Source of the DNA: Sympetrum striolatum
Lineage: Eukaryota > Arthropoda > Insecta > Odonata > Libellulidae
Direction: 5' to 3'
Assembly (NCBI GenBank): GCA_947579665.1
Contig: OX388345.1
Coordinates: 63,727,454-63,791,453 of the forward strand
DNA length: 64,000 nt
Shown here: positions 24,115 through 35,739 of the stretch, in pieces
How the letters are laid out: the number at the start of each line of letters is the position of its first letter
Numbering within the stretch: the first letter of the stretch is position 1
Position numbers and translations under genes: made by a program
Notes under the pieces: generated by a model
Told to the model about the DNA's origin: nothing
The model's database searches: none
Seen by the model: only the letters and a program-made list of their open reading frames with translations

Positions 24115-27076
24115 AGCTAATGGAACGTTTATTTACTAAATCATTACTTTTCTTTGCTGAACTTAAATGCTGAAGGTAAATAATTTTACTGCGCTATAGC
24201 TTATGGGAACGTTTGAAAATATTCGAACCTTTTTAAATATTTTGAATATTTACTGCTAATTTAAAGCTACATATCGTTTCGTGGGTGAAAATGGAGTATT
24301 TGTCACATTTCTTACGTACTAATCACCGATTTTAATTCCTAATTTCGTCTTCACGAATGATAAGAAACTTAATTTTTTCAAAACTTATAGTATTAATGTA
24401 ATTTATCATAATTATTTACCTCAAAATGCATAAATAATAATGAAATGTTATGACAAACGTTAGGTAGAGATACAACTCTTTATCTTCAATGTAGTTTGTT
24501 TTTTTTATAATATTAATATGCCGAAAAGAACGCACACCTTTCATTTTCTCTCTTATGTTTAAATATATTTCGCTTTTCGTGATTGACAATCGAGTGATTT
24601 AAAAATCGGTACAATAGTTTTACCTTTAAAAATGGTAATTTATTTTTCGTCGTTAATCGTCCCTTATAAATATCGACAGCACGATGCATACATTCTTTTT
24701 ACATGTAGAGGAAAAGTTTTAAAGCAGAATTAGTTATTAGTAATTCTGCTTCAATTTAGAATTAGTAATTAGTTATACACGAATAGTAAATTTGATTAGA
24801 AAATACTAAGGTTTGAAGACCAATGGATATTTTCCTAAAGGAAAATTTTCCATAAGTTTTTTCCTCCAGATTTAAAAAAAATTTCTTAGCTTCTTATTGT
24901 GAAAGAATCCACCTATAAGATTTTAAAATTTATTTGATTTCTATCGGCCCGGTTTCATGAAATGCATTAAGATCGAGCAAAAATATACCTATTGGTAGAA
25001 ACTGGTGCTTCGGAAAGACTTCGGTTGAGTTTAAAGGAACGACTGAACGAATTTACCCATAAAGGCGGAGATCTCATTGAGAGGGACGACAATGTAAAAT
25101 GCCATTCTCTGACTGTCGTTTTCTTTTGAAAGTGGAATTCCGAGAATTGAAAGTTTCGGAATCCTTTTCGCCCTAAGGAACGTGTGAAAGAGCGAATCAT
25201 TGGCCCATAGTTTCGTTTTCATCTCATTCCTAGGTCCCGCCTCTATGATGACATCCTTTCACCGGAAGTGTTTAAAGGCACTTTTCCGCCGTCGTGATTT
25301 TCTCCTATCATAGCATTGGTATCTCGAAGGAAAATAGTACAAGGAAAACCTTTTCATGCCGTTTGAAAGCCGCTTCCTTGACCTTTGGAATTAAAAACAT
25401 TCGGAGAAGACAAAGTACGAGGATCGTTTCATATTGGAGCATTAGCGTGGAATAAATTATTGCAATTAATCGTAGTCTTGAAGTTGCTAGAAGAAGCAGA
25501 ATCTTGCAGCTATATTCGTATGGTCATTGCATTGCAGCTTTCGCGTATGTAAATATGATTTGCGGTATCAATGTGGAAGCTAGAGGTGTTACATGAAATG
25601 TTAGTGGTGATTAATTAGATTGCAAGTTAGATTAATTAGAGGTGTAACCGCTACGTAAGCGTGGTACCTCAAGGATATGAAATTCTTAGAAGACTTAAAT
25701 TCGTGTACTTTGCCATCTTAAAATAGTCGCATATTTTAAGAATTTATTAAGAATTGTTTTATCCGTGTTTCTGTGGACTCAAATGAGACTCTTAGTCGAG
25801 AAAGCATTAAATGTAGTTATCCGTTTCAATCAATGCTTATGGGAGAAGTGATGAAAATAATCATGATATCTTCTCATTCATCACTTGACACTTCCGATTG
25901 CAGTATCGAAGAACGAGCATTGTTATAAGAAAGTCACTGTTTTTACCAAATAATTTTCTTCGTACTTTTCTTACCTTATCGCTCAGTTTTCTTTTAATCA
26001 TAGGCATTTGTTTTCCATCGAGCTATCAATTTATCCCGTTTTCACGGCTCTTACTTCTCGAAAGGTGGGATGAAGCATTGTAAACGAGATCTTTTTTGTG
26101 GGCCATTTCTGCTTGAATGGATTGAAATAACAAGGACTTTCGAAATAAGTTTGAAGCAGATAGACCGAATCGATTTTGGAATGCCGTTACACAGCTTGTA
26201 AAGTAATGGTGAAAACAATGGATTCAGTCTTATAATCACCTAAGGGTTGTACTACATAAAGGGTACGGTGTCTGAGTTTTACGATACCAACTTACAAACA
26301 AATATATGTTACCGTTTCAGGGGCGTGAGAGTAGATATTGATAGCAGTCGTATTTCCATCTAATATTAGCCATTACCAAATTGCTGATATAAAATTTTCA
26401 TTCCCTATCCGCAACGTACCCTGAGTAACCGTAAAAATTTAATCGGAAACTCTTTTCTCAAACATTCATTTTATTCGCCTTTTTTCTTTCTTTTACGCTT
26501 TCTGAATTTTATACTCCCTCTGGTAGTCTGAATTCACATAGAGAGAAAGGAGAATTATTAAAACCTGCTTGACTTATCCTTTCTTCTTATTGAACTTGTT
26601 TGAATTTTCATCGCGAGAGTAGTATTTTATGCATATTCTGACAATTGGTCATATTTTCTTCCTTTCTTTATAATCTGAAATAATTTGGTAGCAATATAAT
26701 TGATTAAATCAGGAAAAAATTTAATTAGCTTTTAATATATACAAGACATCACTTCTATAATATTCAAACTTCCTTGTGGTGTTATTTCTTTAATGTAACT
26801 CAAATGCTTTTAATGAAAATGCGAAATATTTCGATTTTTTTAGTTTGTTCTTTACATAGATTTTTAAAATGTGCTATCTTAGAGCATATTTGCGTTTTTT
26901 TTAGTTTGATGTAAAATTTTCATTCTAATAAACAAGTGGACGCATGAAGTATAACTGGTATAAAAGGCACTTATTATTGCCTCCGTAATGAAACTCATTA
27001 ATTTTAAATTTTTCCTTTAAGGAATAGGGTAGCCCTTGTCCCTTCATTTCTAATCATACCTCTTTATACTTTGCAG
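24115..27076. other. Gene-free stretch with two small hairpins
   Basis: No supported gene. AGCAGAATTA (24723-24732) and TAATTCTGCT (24741-24750) form a perfect 10-bp hairpin. AAGTGATGAA (25846-25855) and TTCATCACTT (25877-25886) form another. Confidence 0.55.
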
Positions 27077-27231
27077 AATTAGCATTTCCCTCAGGTTTAC
27101 AATTTAGATTAATCCTTAAGCATTCTAATTCATACGGGGCCGTGCGTAATTAGAGCTATTTTAATTAATGGCAATGAATATAGCCCAGAACATTGAGTAA
27201 CTAGTTTAATTACCCCGCGAATCCCCAAGAG
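27077..27231 (+). other. Possible non-coding exon, weak
   Basis: The upstream sequence has a CTAAT branch-like motif, a short pyrimidine tract and TTTGCAG ending at 27076. The downstream boundary is AAGAG followed by GTGAGTAAT, a strong donor at 27232. The 155 nt between have stops in all three frames and the same AT-rich composition as the flanks, so this would have to be UTR or lncRNA. It overlaps a cluster of TAATTA motifs. Confidence 0.18.
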
Positions 27232-27420
27232 GTGAGTAATCCTTAGGTGAAGTTTAATTACATTCGCATGAATAATGGAGGAAATATTTTACGGTCGTAG
27301 AATTTTAACTTCATCTGTTAAAATAGCCCTTTGGGATAAGAGTACTATTAAGTCTTGACAAACCGCTTAAAAGAGAAGAAAAGGGAAGGAAAAAATATTA
27401 CGCCGCTCTAATTAAGCGTG
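27140..27420. promoter_or_regulatory. Cluster of TAATTA homeodomain motifs
   Basis: TAATTA occurs at 27147, 27162, 27207, 27255 and 27409. The 11-mer AGTTTAATTAC is directly repeated at 27203-27213 and 27251-27261, followed in both by a CGC-containing A/T context. TAATTA is the canonical homeodomain core. The cluster could be a developmental enhancer, but AT-rich DNA produces this word often. Confidence 0.22.
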
Positions 27421-28310
27421 TAATCGAAGAATGCAGTTAGAGAGGTTGACATTTTAACCACGTAGTGTAATAATGAAATTTACTGTCTTTTCTTTCATAT
27501 TTTATAGTTATTTTTACATGAATAATTGTTAATTTTAAAATGTAATCTAAAGATATGTCCGTGTATCATATTATTATATGTTTAAGATATTGTTAGATAT
27601 TACTCTTCTCATTTGTTAGATAGATAATCCGGAATTACGGTGAATTATTTTCTCAAATATATCTAGAAATACGACACTTTTAATTCTTTATAAAATATAC
27701 GTATTAATCACAAACGCAAAATTGGGTTTTATGACTCTGATGACAGATTTAAAAGACTCCAGATGAGCCGAAATCTGTCTACTAGAAAGTTCAAGGACTC
27801 TGTTTTTTAATATCGTCTATGTAGTTGGCTTCCAAGGAATCGTTAACACATGTCAAAGAGCTCAAATTTGTATCACTAGAATCTAGTGCCGCAAAGAAAG
27901 AAACCTCTATTCGTAAGCGCATCATTTTTCAATTTACACGGTCGTAGATTTCGTTACAGCGTCACGCTTTCGCCGCCTTGATAGTTTCGGACGATTTTTT
28001 TTTCTATTCCATAATGAAAACGTTTAACCAGCCACCCTCAGGAACAATTCCCCTCGGAACCAGTTCTGATGCGAATAACTCTATTTATAACATTGTTATC
28101 CCCGTGTGTTCTCACTGGTATGATTACACCTATTCACACGCAACACCTCTCCTAATTTACAGCACCTTAATACTGTCCCCCACGTCGCTTTCCCTTTCCT
28201 TGTCACTTCTTCCTCTTCCTGGTACACCTCGGCGTCTTTACAGCCCTCTGCGGCCCCATTCTCGCCTCCGTTTTAGTACACACTCTCACACACTATAAAT
28301 GGGAGTTTTT
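27421..28310. other. Gene-free stretch
   Basis: No supported gene. CT-rich from about 28120 to 28280. Confidence 0.55.
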
Positions 28311-28315
28311 AATGA

Positions 28316-29203
28316 AACGATCGATTTCCCGAATTAAATTAAATCGTTTCCTTCGAATAGATTCAAGCACGAGATCGTTTTCGAAAGATCGATCGGTTAG
28401 TGTGACATCGGTTGAGTACTCTCTAATTGCATGTACTTACTAGTTGTGTATTTCTATATTTTGTTATATTCTTTTTACTCGTCTTTTCGTTAATACTACC
28501 GGAAGGTTTGCGCAGGTTTCTCACATCTTCCTTCTTTGTGGGTGTTTTCCTGCTGTGGATAATTTATTCCCTAAGAATCTCTTGAGTATTTTTACGTCCA
28601 CTGCTCTTCTATTTTTTCTCATACTATTCTCTTTAATTATTCTATAATTAGTGACGATTGTTAGATGCAAGGAGAGACTTTTAGTCTCAATCTTGCCCCA
28701 ATAAAGACGTTTATAATTATTATTATAATTGGCTGCCTTGAATAGTTTGGAACGTCTATTTCCTGGAATTGTCACGTGAAACTGGATTTTTAGCATCTGT
28801 TTGTAAATATGCTGTGCATATCACTCAAGTTATACGTTTTCGTCGAGAAAATGATTATTATCATTATAACTTTGTTAAAATATTTATTCCAAAGTGAGGA
28901 GATGATGATTATTCTAAGTAATCTTTAGAATGTACCGCATTTATATAGCTAGCTAACTAACTAACGGAAAGCTCTCCGCAACGATCGCACTCGCAAAATG
29001 TCGTCGGAACTTGAAGTTCCAACGTGGTAAATACCCTCGAATCACGCAGAGAACGATTGCGTTTATCCGTATCGAATCGTATAAATCGGTTAGATGCATC
29101 GAATCGGATCGAAAGATCGGTTCCGAAAGATCGATTCAGAATAATTTGGAATCGGGTTCAAAGAATCGATCTTGAAGTAGATCGGATATTCGCCCATCTC
29201 TAG
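28316..29203. repeat. Degenerate GATCG-rich region with hAT-like end
   Basis: GATCGATT/AATCGATC words are dense at 28316-28410 and again at 29040-29185, for example CGAAAGATCGATCGG and GAAAGATCGATTCAG. The right edge ATTCGCCCATCTCTA (29189-29203) reads on the minus strand as TAGAGATGGGCGAAT, a form common at hAT transposon ends. No matching left terminus or 8-bp target duplication was found, so an element end is only suggested. Confidence 0.3.
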
Positions 29204-30660
29204 CACACACTCCTACACACTCTCCCTCTCTCTTGAGGAAACGGGAGAGCTGAGGGACATCTGTGTGGATGGCTGAAAGAAGGCCACTGAAAAGCGGAGG
29301 AAGTGGGAGGAAAGGGTGGAGGCAGACAGCTGGTCTCCCGAGCGCACCCTCAAACGGTTCGCGCCGACCGCACCACAGCTCCAAATCCAGTTGTCCCTCT
29401 CGTTCCTACTCTAATCTTGCCTCCGCCCCCTTGTTTTTCCATTTCCTCTCAGACACAACATTTCTCATCTCTCCGTGTTTTGCTGTCGTCTCGTTGGGGT
29501 TTTTGGGTGGTTATTAAGGGAAGGGTTGCATTATAGATGACGGAAGGTGGGCCGTTGTCGGAGGGTCAGTCAGGGTTTCCGGTCCACCGGACTTTAGCAA
29601 GGAGTGGAATTCATAGTAGGGAAATTGAGATTTATCACCCTTGATGTGTATTGATGAGGAAAGTGAGAGTCCCGCTCATGTTTGTGGAGCTATTAACAAT
29701 GCCAGTAAGCATGCAATTTACTAAATGTTTAATTTTACATAACATCAACTACTAGAGTACATCCATCGTAATTACTTTTTCAAACTACTCTACATTATTT
29801 CGGATTCTGAAGGTTGTCTCATAAAAGTTGGATCAAAGATTTGTCTGTATATCCTTTATGAGAACTATCCCTTTCGTTACACTTCCGAGAATGTCATCAT
29901 TTGAATAGCTTGAAAAATCAAGCTGCATTCTTTCTTAGATATCCAAAATTTTACTTAAGGTTAAATTGTGTATTAACTGTCTTTTTCAATATTTTCATTA
30001 TTATTTTGGGCTGATAACATTTTCCATGCTTTGTGTATCTATCTAGGGTTAGTGTGAATCCTTTTCGAATTTGGTTGCCTAATAATACTAAGTAAATATT
30101 AATTTACTATTTGTTTAACGACTTGTCTAGTCTACTCTGGTTAATTTTTATCATGGATTAAATGGATGTCATTTCTTGCTTATCGGTCACCGAATGCTAT
30201 CAATGAGTAACCTCATAATTTTTCTCCGATGTATACGTAAATGCGTATAAAAATAACCTCCAAAAACTGAAACTAATCTAATTTGTCATTTTTTTATTCA
30301 ATGCGATAATCAAATTTATAAGTTAAATTTATTATCGGGTTTATAGATTTCCAGTGGTAAATTACCCAGTCAATGCCGAGTCTGTGGAGACTATGAAATT
30401 TTTGCTATCCAAACTTAAACAGGAAAAATCATTTTAGTTTAAGAACCTTGTATTCTAATAACCCTAAAGATTAAATAACAGCAAGCCTTTTCTTAGTTGC
30501 ATGGGAAACTATTTCTCCTTCACCACAGCGGCCTTCATAATTCCATATTGGCATGCGGTGGGAAATTGGTTCGAGGAGAGGGGTTGAGTCATAGAAAAGT
30601 ACCGCTCGATGGTTCAGCATCACTTCTCTGGTGGGCAGTACTCACACCATCTCCCTCCTT
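29204..30660. other. Gene-free stretch
   Basis: No supported gene. A GC-richer patch at 29220-29520 switches from purine-rich to pyrimidine-rich on the + strand at about 29330. Frames there overlap each other and are not recognised. Confidence 0.55.
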
Positions 30661-30668
30661 CCCCTCAG

Positions 30669-30795
30669 CGTCTCTTAGGGTGCGCCTTCCGAACTGGAAT
30701 TGGCATTGCACCAAAGGAAACGGTCTCCGTAAGGTGTCCCCTACGCGCATTCACGGAGAACTGGATATTGGTCGTATTGCTTGGAAGTCGAGGTA
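30669..30795 (+). other. Candidate exon with an open frame
   Basis: The acceptor is strong: branch-like CTCAC at 30641-30645, then a pyrimidine tract ending CCCCTCAG at 30668. The donor is GTAAGT at 30796, with alternatives at 30729 (GTAAGG) and 30793. Frame 1 is open across all 42 codons, begins R-L-L-G-C-A-F and is not recognised. Frame 3 is also nearly open. A minus-strand frame (30665-30967, 100 codons) covers the same DNA, so the GC-rich composition may explain the openness. Confidence 0.22.
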
Positions 30796-31430
30796 GTAAG
30801 TCTCCATAGGGTCGCCGTGGATAAATGCCTCGGTCCCTTCGCACCAGTGAGCTGTATTTATTAGTTGGGGCCTGCGGTCCAAACACTTTTCCTCTCGTAT
30901 ATTTTCCTCCTTCGTCCATTGGGAAGAAAAAAGTGATCGAGATGAACAGTTTGGCGGTTTGGATCAAAGAAATACCCTGGAAAGGTGGGTGTAATTTTCA
31001 TGGCATATTGTGTGACGTATTTTACTTTTAATTAAATTTTTAATACGCGGTTAGTATTGATTTTTTCAAGTTGCTTAATTAGATTTAGTCTATGGCTTCT
31101 GTTTTCAGTACGTAACATTTGAACTGTGTTACTGGAGGCATTATCGTGTTACATAGGATGCACGCCAAAATGTGAGTTAAAGTAATTGGATTCATGAGCG
31201 GGATGTCTCAAGTTATCATACCAAAATTAATTCCAGGTTGTCCGTCATCTATGATGTTGCCAAATGAACACAATTTTTTTAGTTGCAGAAACACCATTTC
31301 ATGCCTTTATACAAATAGATAGATACATCTCTTTATAAGTAACTTCTCAAAATTTATAAGTAAATCTCAAGCCTCGCCGATTATAAGGTTTAACATTAGC
31401 AGGGAGGGGTAGTAACACAAACGTCCTTTC

Positions 31431-31655
31431 CTAATCGATACTCGTAGCTTCTCTAGTTGTCAGCGGAAGGAACATCCGTAGGTGCATCTGTTTGTATCCA
31501 TCTGTTTCAGCGATTTCTTCTTTACGGCGTTTTGTCGATACATCTTGGAGATCGCGTTCGCTGTTTACAGGAATCGCAGTCCCATCTACTTCGCCATCAT
31601 CAAAAAAATCTGGATCGATGAATTTCTGAAACAGTTTCCGCCACTTACAAGTATA
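31431..31655 (-). CDS. Coding-like fragment, unidentified
   Basis: An open frame of 74 codons with no initiating ATG near its start, ending at TAG 31433-31431. From 31625 the translation is rich in D, E, K, T and S, beginning KFIDPDFFDDGEVDGTAIPV. The opposite strand reads as F/I/R-rich, the usual mirror of a real acidic coding sequence. CTGTTTCAG directly precedes codon AAA at 31625 and could be a 3' splice site, although the pyrimidine tract is poor. Past the TAG the frame stays open for about 27 more codons. It may be a terminal exon, a retroelement fragment or a decayed pseudogene. I do not recognise the family. Confidence 0.28.
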   Translation of the reverse strand, partial: YTCKWRKLFQKFIDPDFFDDGEVDGTAIPVNSERDLQDVSTKRRKEEIAETDGYKQMHLRMFLPLTTREATSID

Positions 31656-31659
31656 TCAA

Positions 31660-32090
31660 TAATTCAACTTAATTCGTACTTTCTTGATGGTTTTACTAAA
31701 TTTTCTCGATACACACACTCTGCTTCTTTTGATGACTATAAAGATTAAGTAAAGTTTTCGAAAGAACTTAGATCGTGTTGTTTGTACGTACCTTTATTAA
31801 TCATTTATATATTCATGTTCTCAGCGAAATTTGGTATATCTCAATTTCTATACGTATGTAATTTCCTATAGAAAGCACTCTTCCATTCCACCGATTTCCC
31901 ATATACCTGTTATTATTCAAAGTGTCGAAATTCAACTTTAATAAAACTCAACGGTCACTTAATTTCTCTCCAGATGCATAAATGTGCCAAATTTTGAGAA
32001 GTATTTTCCATCCGACAAAGACTTTTAAGCAATAGTAAGATATTTTAAATGAAAAAAGATATGTGCGTCCCTGTTAAAATTTTCCTAGGG
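31660..32090. other. Gene-free stretch
   Basis: Nothing supported. Confidence 0.6.
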
Positions 32091-32092
32091 TC

Positions 32093-32345
32093 CTATTGGT
32101 ATTTCTATTGGTTTATATTGGTTTTCATTAGCTTATATTGGTTTTAATTTGCTTATATTGGTTTACTATGGTGTCCTTGTTGGTTTTTATTGGTGTTACG
32201 AAGCTCGGTACTTATCATTGGGACGTTTTACAGGATCTTATTTGCTCCTATTGGTTTTATATGGTGTCCTTATTGGCGTGTATTGCTTTCCTACGTTGTC
32301 CTAATTGTTCTTTAATGATATTAGGAAGCTCAGTATATCTTATTG
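32093..32345. repeat. Degenerate TATTGGTTT minisatellite
   Basis: About a dozen imperfect copies of CTTATATTGGTTT-like words at 12-27 bp intervals. A larger duplication is superimposed: CTATGGTGTCCTTGTTGG...TACGAAGCTCGGTACTTATC (about 32167-32218) recurs as ATATGGTGTCCTTATTGG...TAGGAAGCTCAGTATATCTT (about 32259-32341). The open frame across it (32138-32488) is the translated repeat. Confidence 0.8.
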
Positions 32346-33310
32346 TGGTGCCATTCAGATATTGGAATTCGCGTTTCGCATTAGGGAAGGATAGCCGCAG
32401 CAACAGATTAGACGTTTTACTTTTTTCGGGGATTCCAGCGGACTGTGGAGAAGGAGATCGATGGCAAACATTGAGTGGGTTTTCGTAACGGACGTGTGGT
32501 TTTTCCAAAAGGGTGTGTTTGCTGAATTCGATAGGCGTCGGCGTAGGGCGAGCCTCCATTCCGTCTCTCAAAAAAAAGGTTTGATCGATTTTAGGGAAGG
32601 AAAAAATGTTTATACGTGACTGAGTGGAGGAATGACCCGCTCGCTCTGTTTTTGTCGACGGAATTATTCATTTCCGGAATCGTGAAGCTTTTTCAGGAAT
32701 TCCCCGTAATACTGGCTATTGAAGGCAGTTATCTTTATGCTCCAAAATATACTGCGTGGACGTGTCGGTTTTGAAGCATTCCTAAAACGAATAGATCTCC
32801 CAATTTAGACGTTTAAAGTCTTCTCGCTATGTAAGGAAGTCCTGAGTATTTTTCCTACAATTTGTAGAATATATCCGGAATGATATGGTATGCAATTTCG
32901 TCTGTATAATTGCATTATCTAGATTGAAGCTAATTTATAGGTTAAATTAAAGATATTGCATTTCTCTCGCTGCTCTCCATTAGATCTGAACGTTATCGAA
33001 CTAGTATAATTTATATTTTCAGCGGCCTCCCATAATATAAGTCGGCAGCACGTACGTCTTTTTGTAACCTTTTTATTGTAAATAAATTATAATTAAAACG
33101 CTCTAAGTTTCGATTCCTGTATGTACTGAATGATCTAAGTTAAAGAAGCTCTTGAAAAATGTACTACTAATAATGTATTGTCACTACCACTGACATGACT
33201 TTTAGTTTAATTCTTTTGAACTTTTGAGCCCTCGATTTTGCATCATTATTTTTATGATATCGATTTTACCGAGATTTTGGGGACATCTAATGTTTACTTT
33301 TCAGTACGTG
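32346..33310. other. Gene-free stretch
   Basis: Nothing supported. A short GC-richer patch lies at 32380-32560. Confidence 0.6.
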
Positions 33311-33313
33311 AAT

Positions 33314-33390
33314 GTAGGAGTTCTTGGAAAGACTATCAGGGGGGCGTTTCCGAATTCGTTTGAAGGTTCTAGGTTCGAATCCCGATGTGT
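33314..33390 (+). repeat. tRNA-like / SINE-like fragment
   Basis: GGTTCGAATCC at 33372-33382 is a perfect pol III B-box. TAGGAGTTCTTGG at 33315-33327 loosely resembles an A-box 57 bp earlier, somewhat more than in a normal tRNA. The T-arm stem around the B-box is imperfect and no cloverleaf closes, so this is at best a degenerate tRNA or SINE head. It shows no similarity to the 1-1.4 kb array beyond the core. Confidence 0.3.
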
Positions 33391-35690
33391 GCTACTTTTC
33401 AATAACCCTTGATATCCTTAATAAGGTAATCCTTTATGGCCGCTGTCAGGCTGATATTGGAAAAAAATGCCGTTTTGAATAATAAGTCCATAAAATCGAA
33501 TTAACCTCAAGAGCCTGTATGAAATGATTATGGGAAACATAATACAAATAGAGTTATTTAAATCTACATTGTGTTTCTAAAGGTGTAAAGGTTTTTATGA
33601 GAATAAAGTATAGATGCGCGTTTTAATTGCTACTACTTACCATGGGAACTATCTTAAATTACTTTAAAAGTTGAAGAGGTGGTATTTTCTTCATAAGAGT
33701 TTACTTTCTTCGTAACTTTTAGTTCCGAGTTTAAGATGGAATATTTTCTCCTACTTTATTGTGAATTTTTAAATAATTGGTGAGCCAGCCTTGGGGAAAA
33801 TCGAGAAGAACTGACCTTCTCGTCTTTTTCTCTCTCTTATAATATTGACCTGCATTTCTTCACTTTCATTCAGTTTCATACGTTGTCCTTTTTTACGTTT
33901 CCTCTGTAGCCTTTCAACAGTTACATGCTTTGGAATCTTTTCTCAGCAGCTCTCGTAGAGCGTCTCTGGAGACAGTGGAGTGGGCATAGAACGAGCGTAA
34001 GAGCTGTGAGAAACTCCTTGGGTTTGAAATCGGATAGTCGCGGTCGTCTTGACACCTGTCTGCTCTCTCCCAGACTCCTTTCTCTTTGGGAATCAGAGAG
34101 ACTTCCTACTTTTATCCTTCTATGTTCTCTTGCTTCCTTGTACCTCATTCTTCGGCTCCACTCAACCCCAACCACCTTCTCTATTCGTGTCGTTTCTGTG
34201 TCACTTCCTTCAGATTCACTTTCTGTTTATGCCAAACGACGCTTTCGAATGGCGCGAACATTTTGGTTCATTTAGTGTCTCCGCCGCGTCTTTGGTCAAA
34301 TATGTTATCAAACTTGTATATAACTTGAGATGTATGCTTTGTGATAAGAGATGGACGAGTGTTGATGCCTTTATTTCTTCGAGCTTTTACTTTGTTTTCG
34401 TCGGAATTCCTGTGCCCAAATGCTGAAGTTATTCTCTCGATAGTGTATCATATTTAGTTATGTTCCTGTCTTATGCATTGTTATATATTTTATGAGTGAT
34501 GTGTTTGAATTTGGTTAATGAGTAATGGTTTGATGATCAATTAGTGCCAATTTGTTATTGGTCTAGTGCTGCCTCAGAAATTCAGTCGTTTTACAGATCA
34601 GTTTATCATTTTTTCTGGATAAATGCATTCCAATATCGATAAAATTAAATTTATAATCGGCTCCTCGTAATAGTAAAACCGTTTTCCTAAACTTATGCTT
34701 ACTTATCCTTATAATAATGAAATATTTAGTTGGGTGGATTTAGTTCATTCTAATCTAGTATCCTTTTTTCAAGTTGAAAGGTAAATCTGTACTTTCTTTA
34801 CGATACTCATTTCTATCAGATTGACGACGTAATACTAAAGTTGCTAAGGAAAATGTTAGGAACACAATCTGCATCATAAACGTATAAAATATAAAGAATA
34901 AACGGAAGTGGATAAGTTATAGCTAATTGCAAATCCAACCCTAATATTTTTATTTCCATGGCGGATTCTCATGATTACGTTTGCTGAAATAAATTAAAAA
35001 GATGCGATATTTACCACCTTAATCCATTAAAAACCCAAAATGTCATCCAATACGGAAATGTTTAATGTTTAACATTATTTTAATTGTATTTTGATTTTCA
35101 TAGATTTTGTGTGAAATTTCTATTCAAGAATCTTCTTCCTCCGTAGTTTCGGTAATCTACGCAATTTTGCGTCTTCCTTTACGATTTGTTTACATTTTTT
35201 ACAAGTAGCAGAGAAAAACTTTTCTTCTCTTGCCTGCAATCTCACTCTTGAATTTTATTTCCCAGGATGTCTTTTGCGTTCAGTACCTCCCCTTGTAATC
35301 TGTTCTCCAGATAAGCTGCCTGAAGTGAAAGTTTTGTAAAATGCCTGCTTAACATGAAAAGAGAGGTTCACTTGAAAGTTGACGATAATTCATGTGGACA
35401 TAGGATACGGAAATGTGGTGATGTCACTTCATATGAGGAACTTTCTCCGAAGTATTCATTAGTTAGGTTTGCGTCAATGTTTTGAGCCTTCTTGTTCAAT
35501 TACTGGATTTACTGTGAAGTATTAATTAATACCCCGTACATTTGTGAGAGATAATTGCGCTTATAATTTTGAGCCTTCAGCATTATTCAAGAAATGGATT
35601 ACTCGATTTCCTTTTATTTGAGATATGATTTCCTTTAGCGAAGATTAGCACATGATCAGTTTTTTCCTTAAATATATATTAAAGTAATTA
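33391..35690. other. Gene-free stretch
   Basis: No supported gene. GC-richer and CT-rich from about 33950 to 34270. Frames there (33925-34426) overlap in all phases and read as low-complexity S/L/F. Confidence 0.55.
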
Positions 35691-35695
35691 TTTTC

Positions 35696-35739
35696 TTACT
35701 TTATTTTATTACTTTACTTTATTTTATTACTTTATTTTT
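35696..35739. repeat. ACTTTATTTTATT tandem repeat
   Basis: Two to three copies of TACTTTATTTTATTAC-type units, an A/T simple tandem repeat. Confidence 0.8.

Noticed and set aside
34049..34426. 125-codon open frame
   Set aside because: CT-rich composition and competing frames in other phases; hydrophobic residues come from T-rich codons, not from a clear membrane protein.
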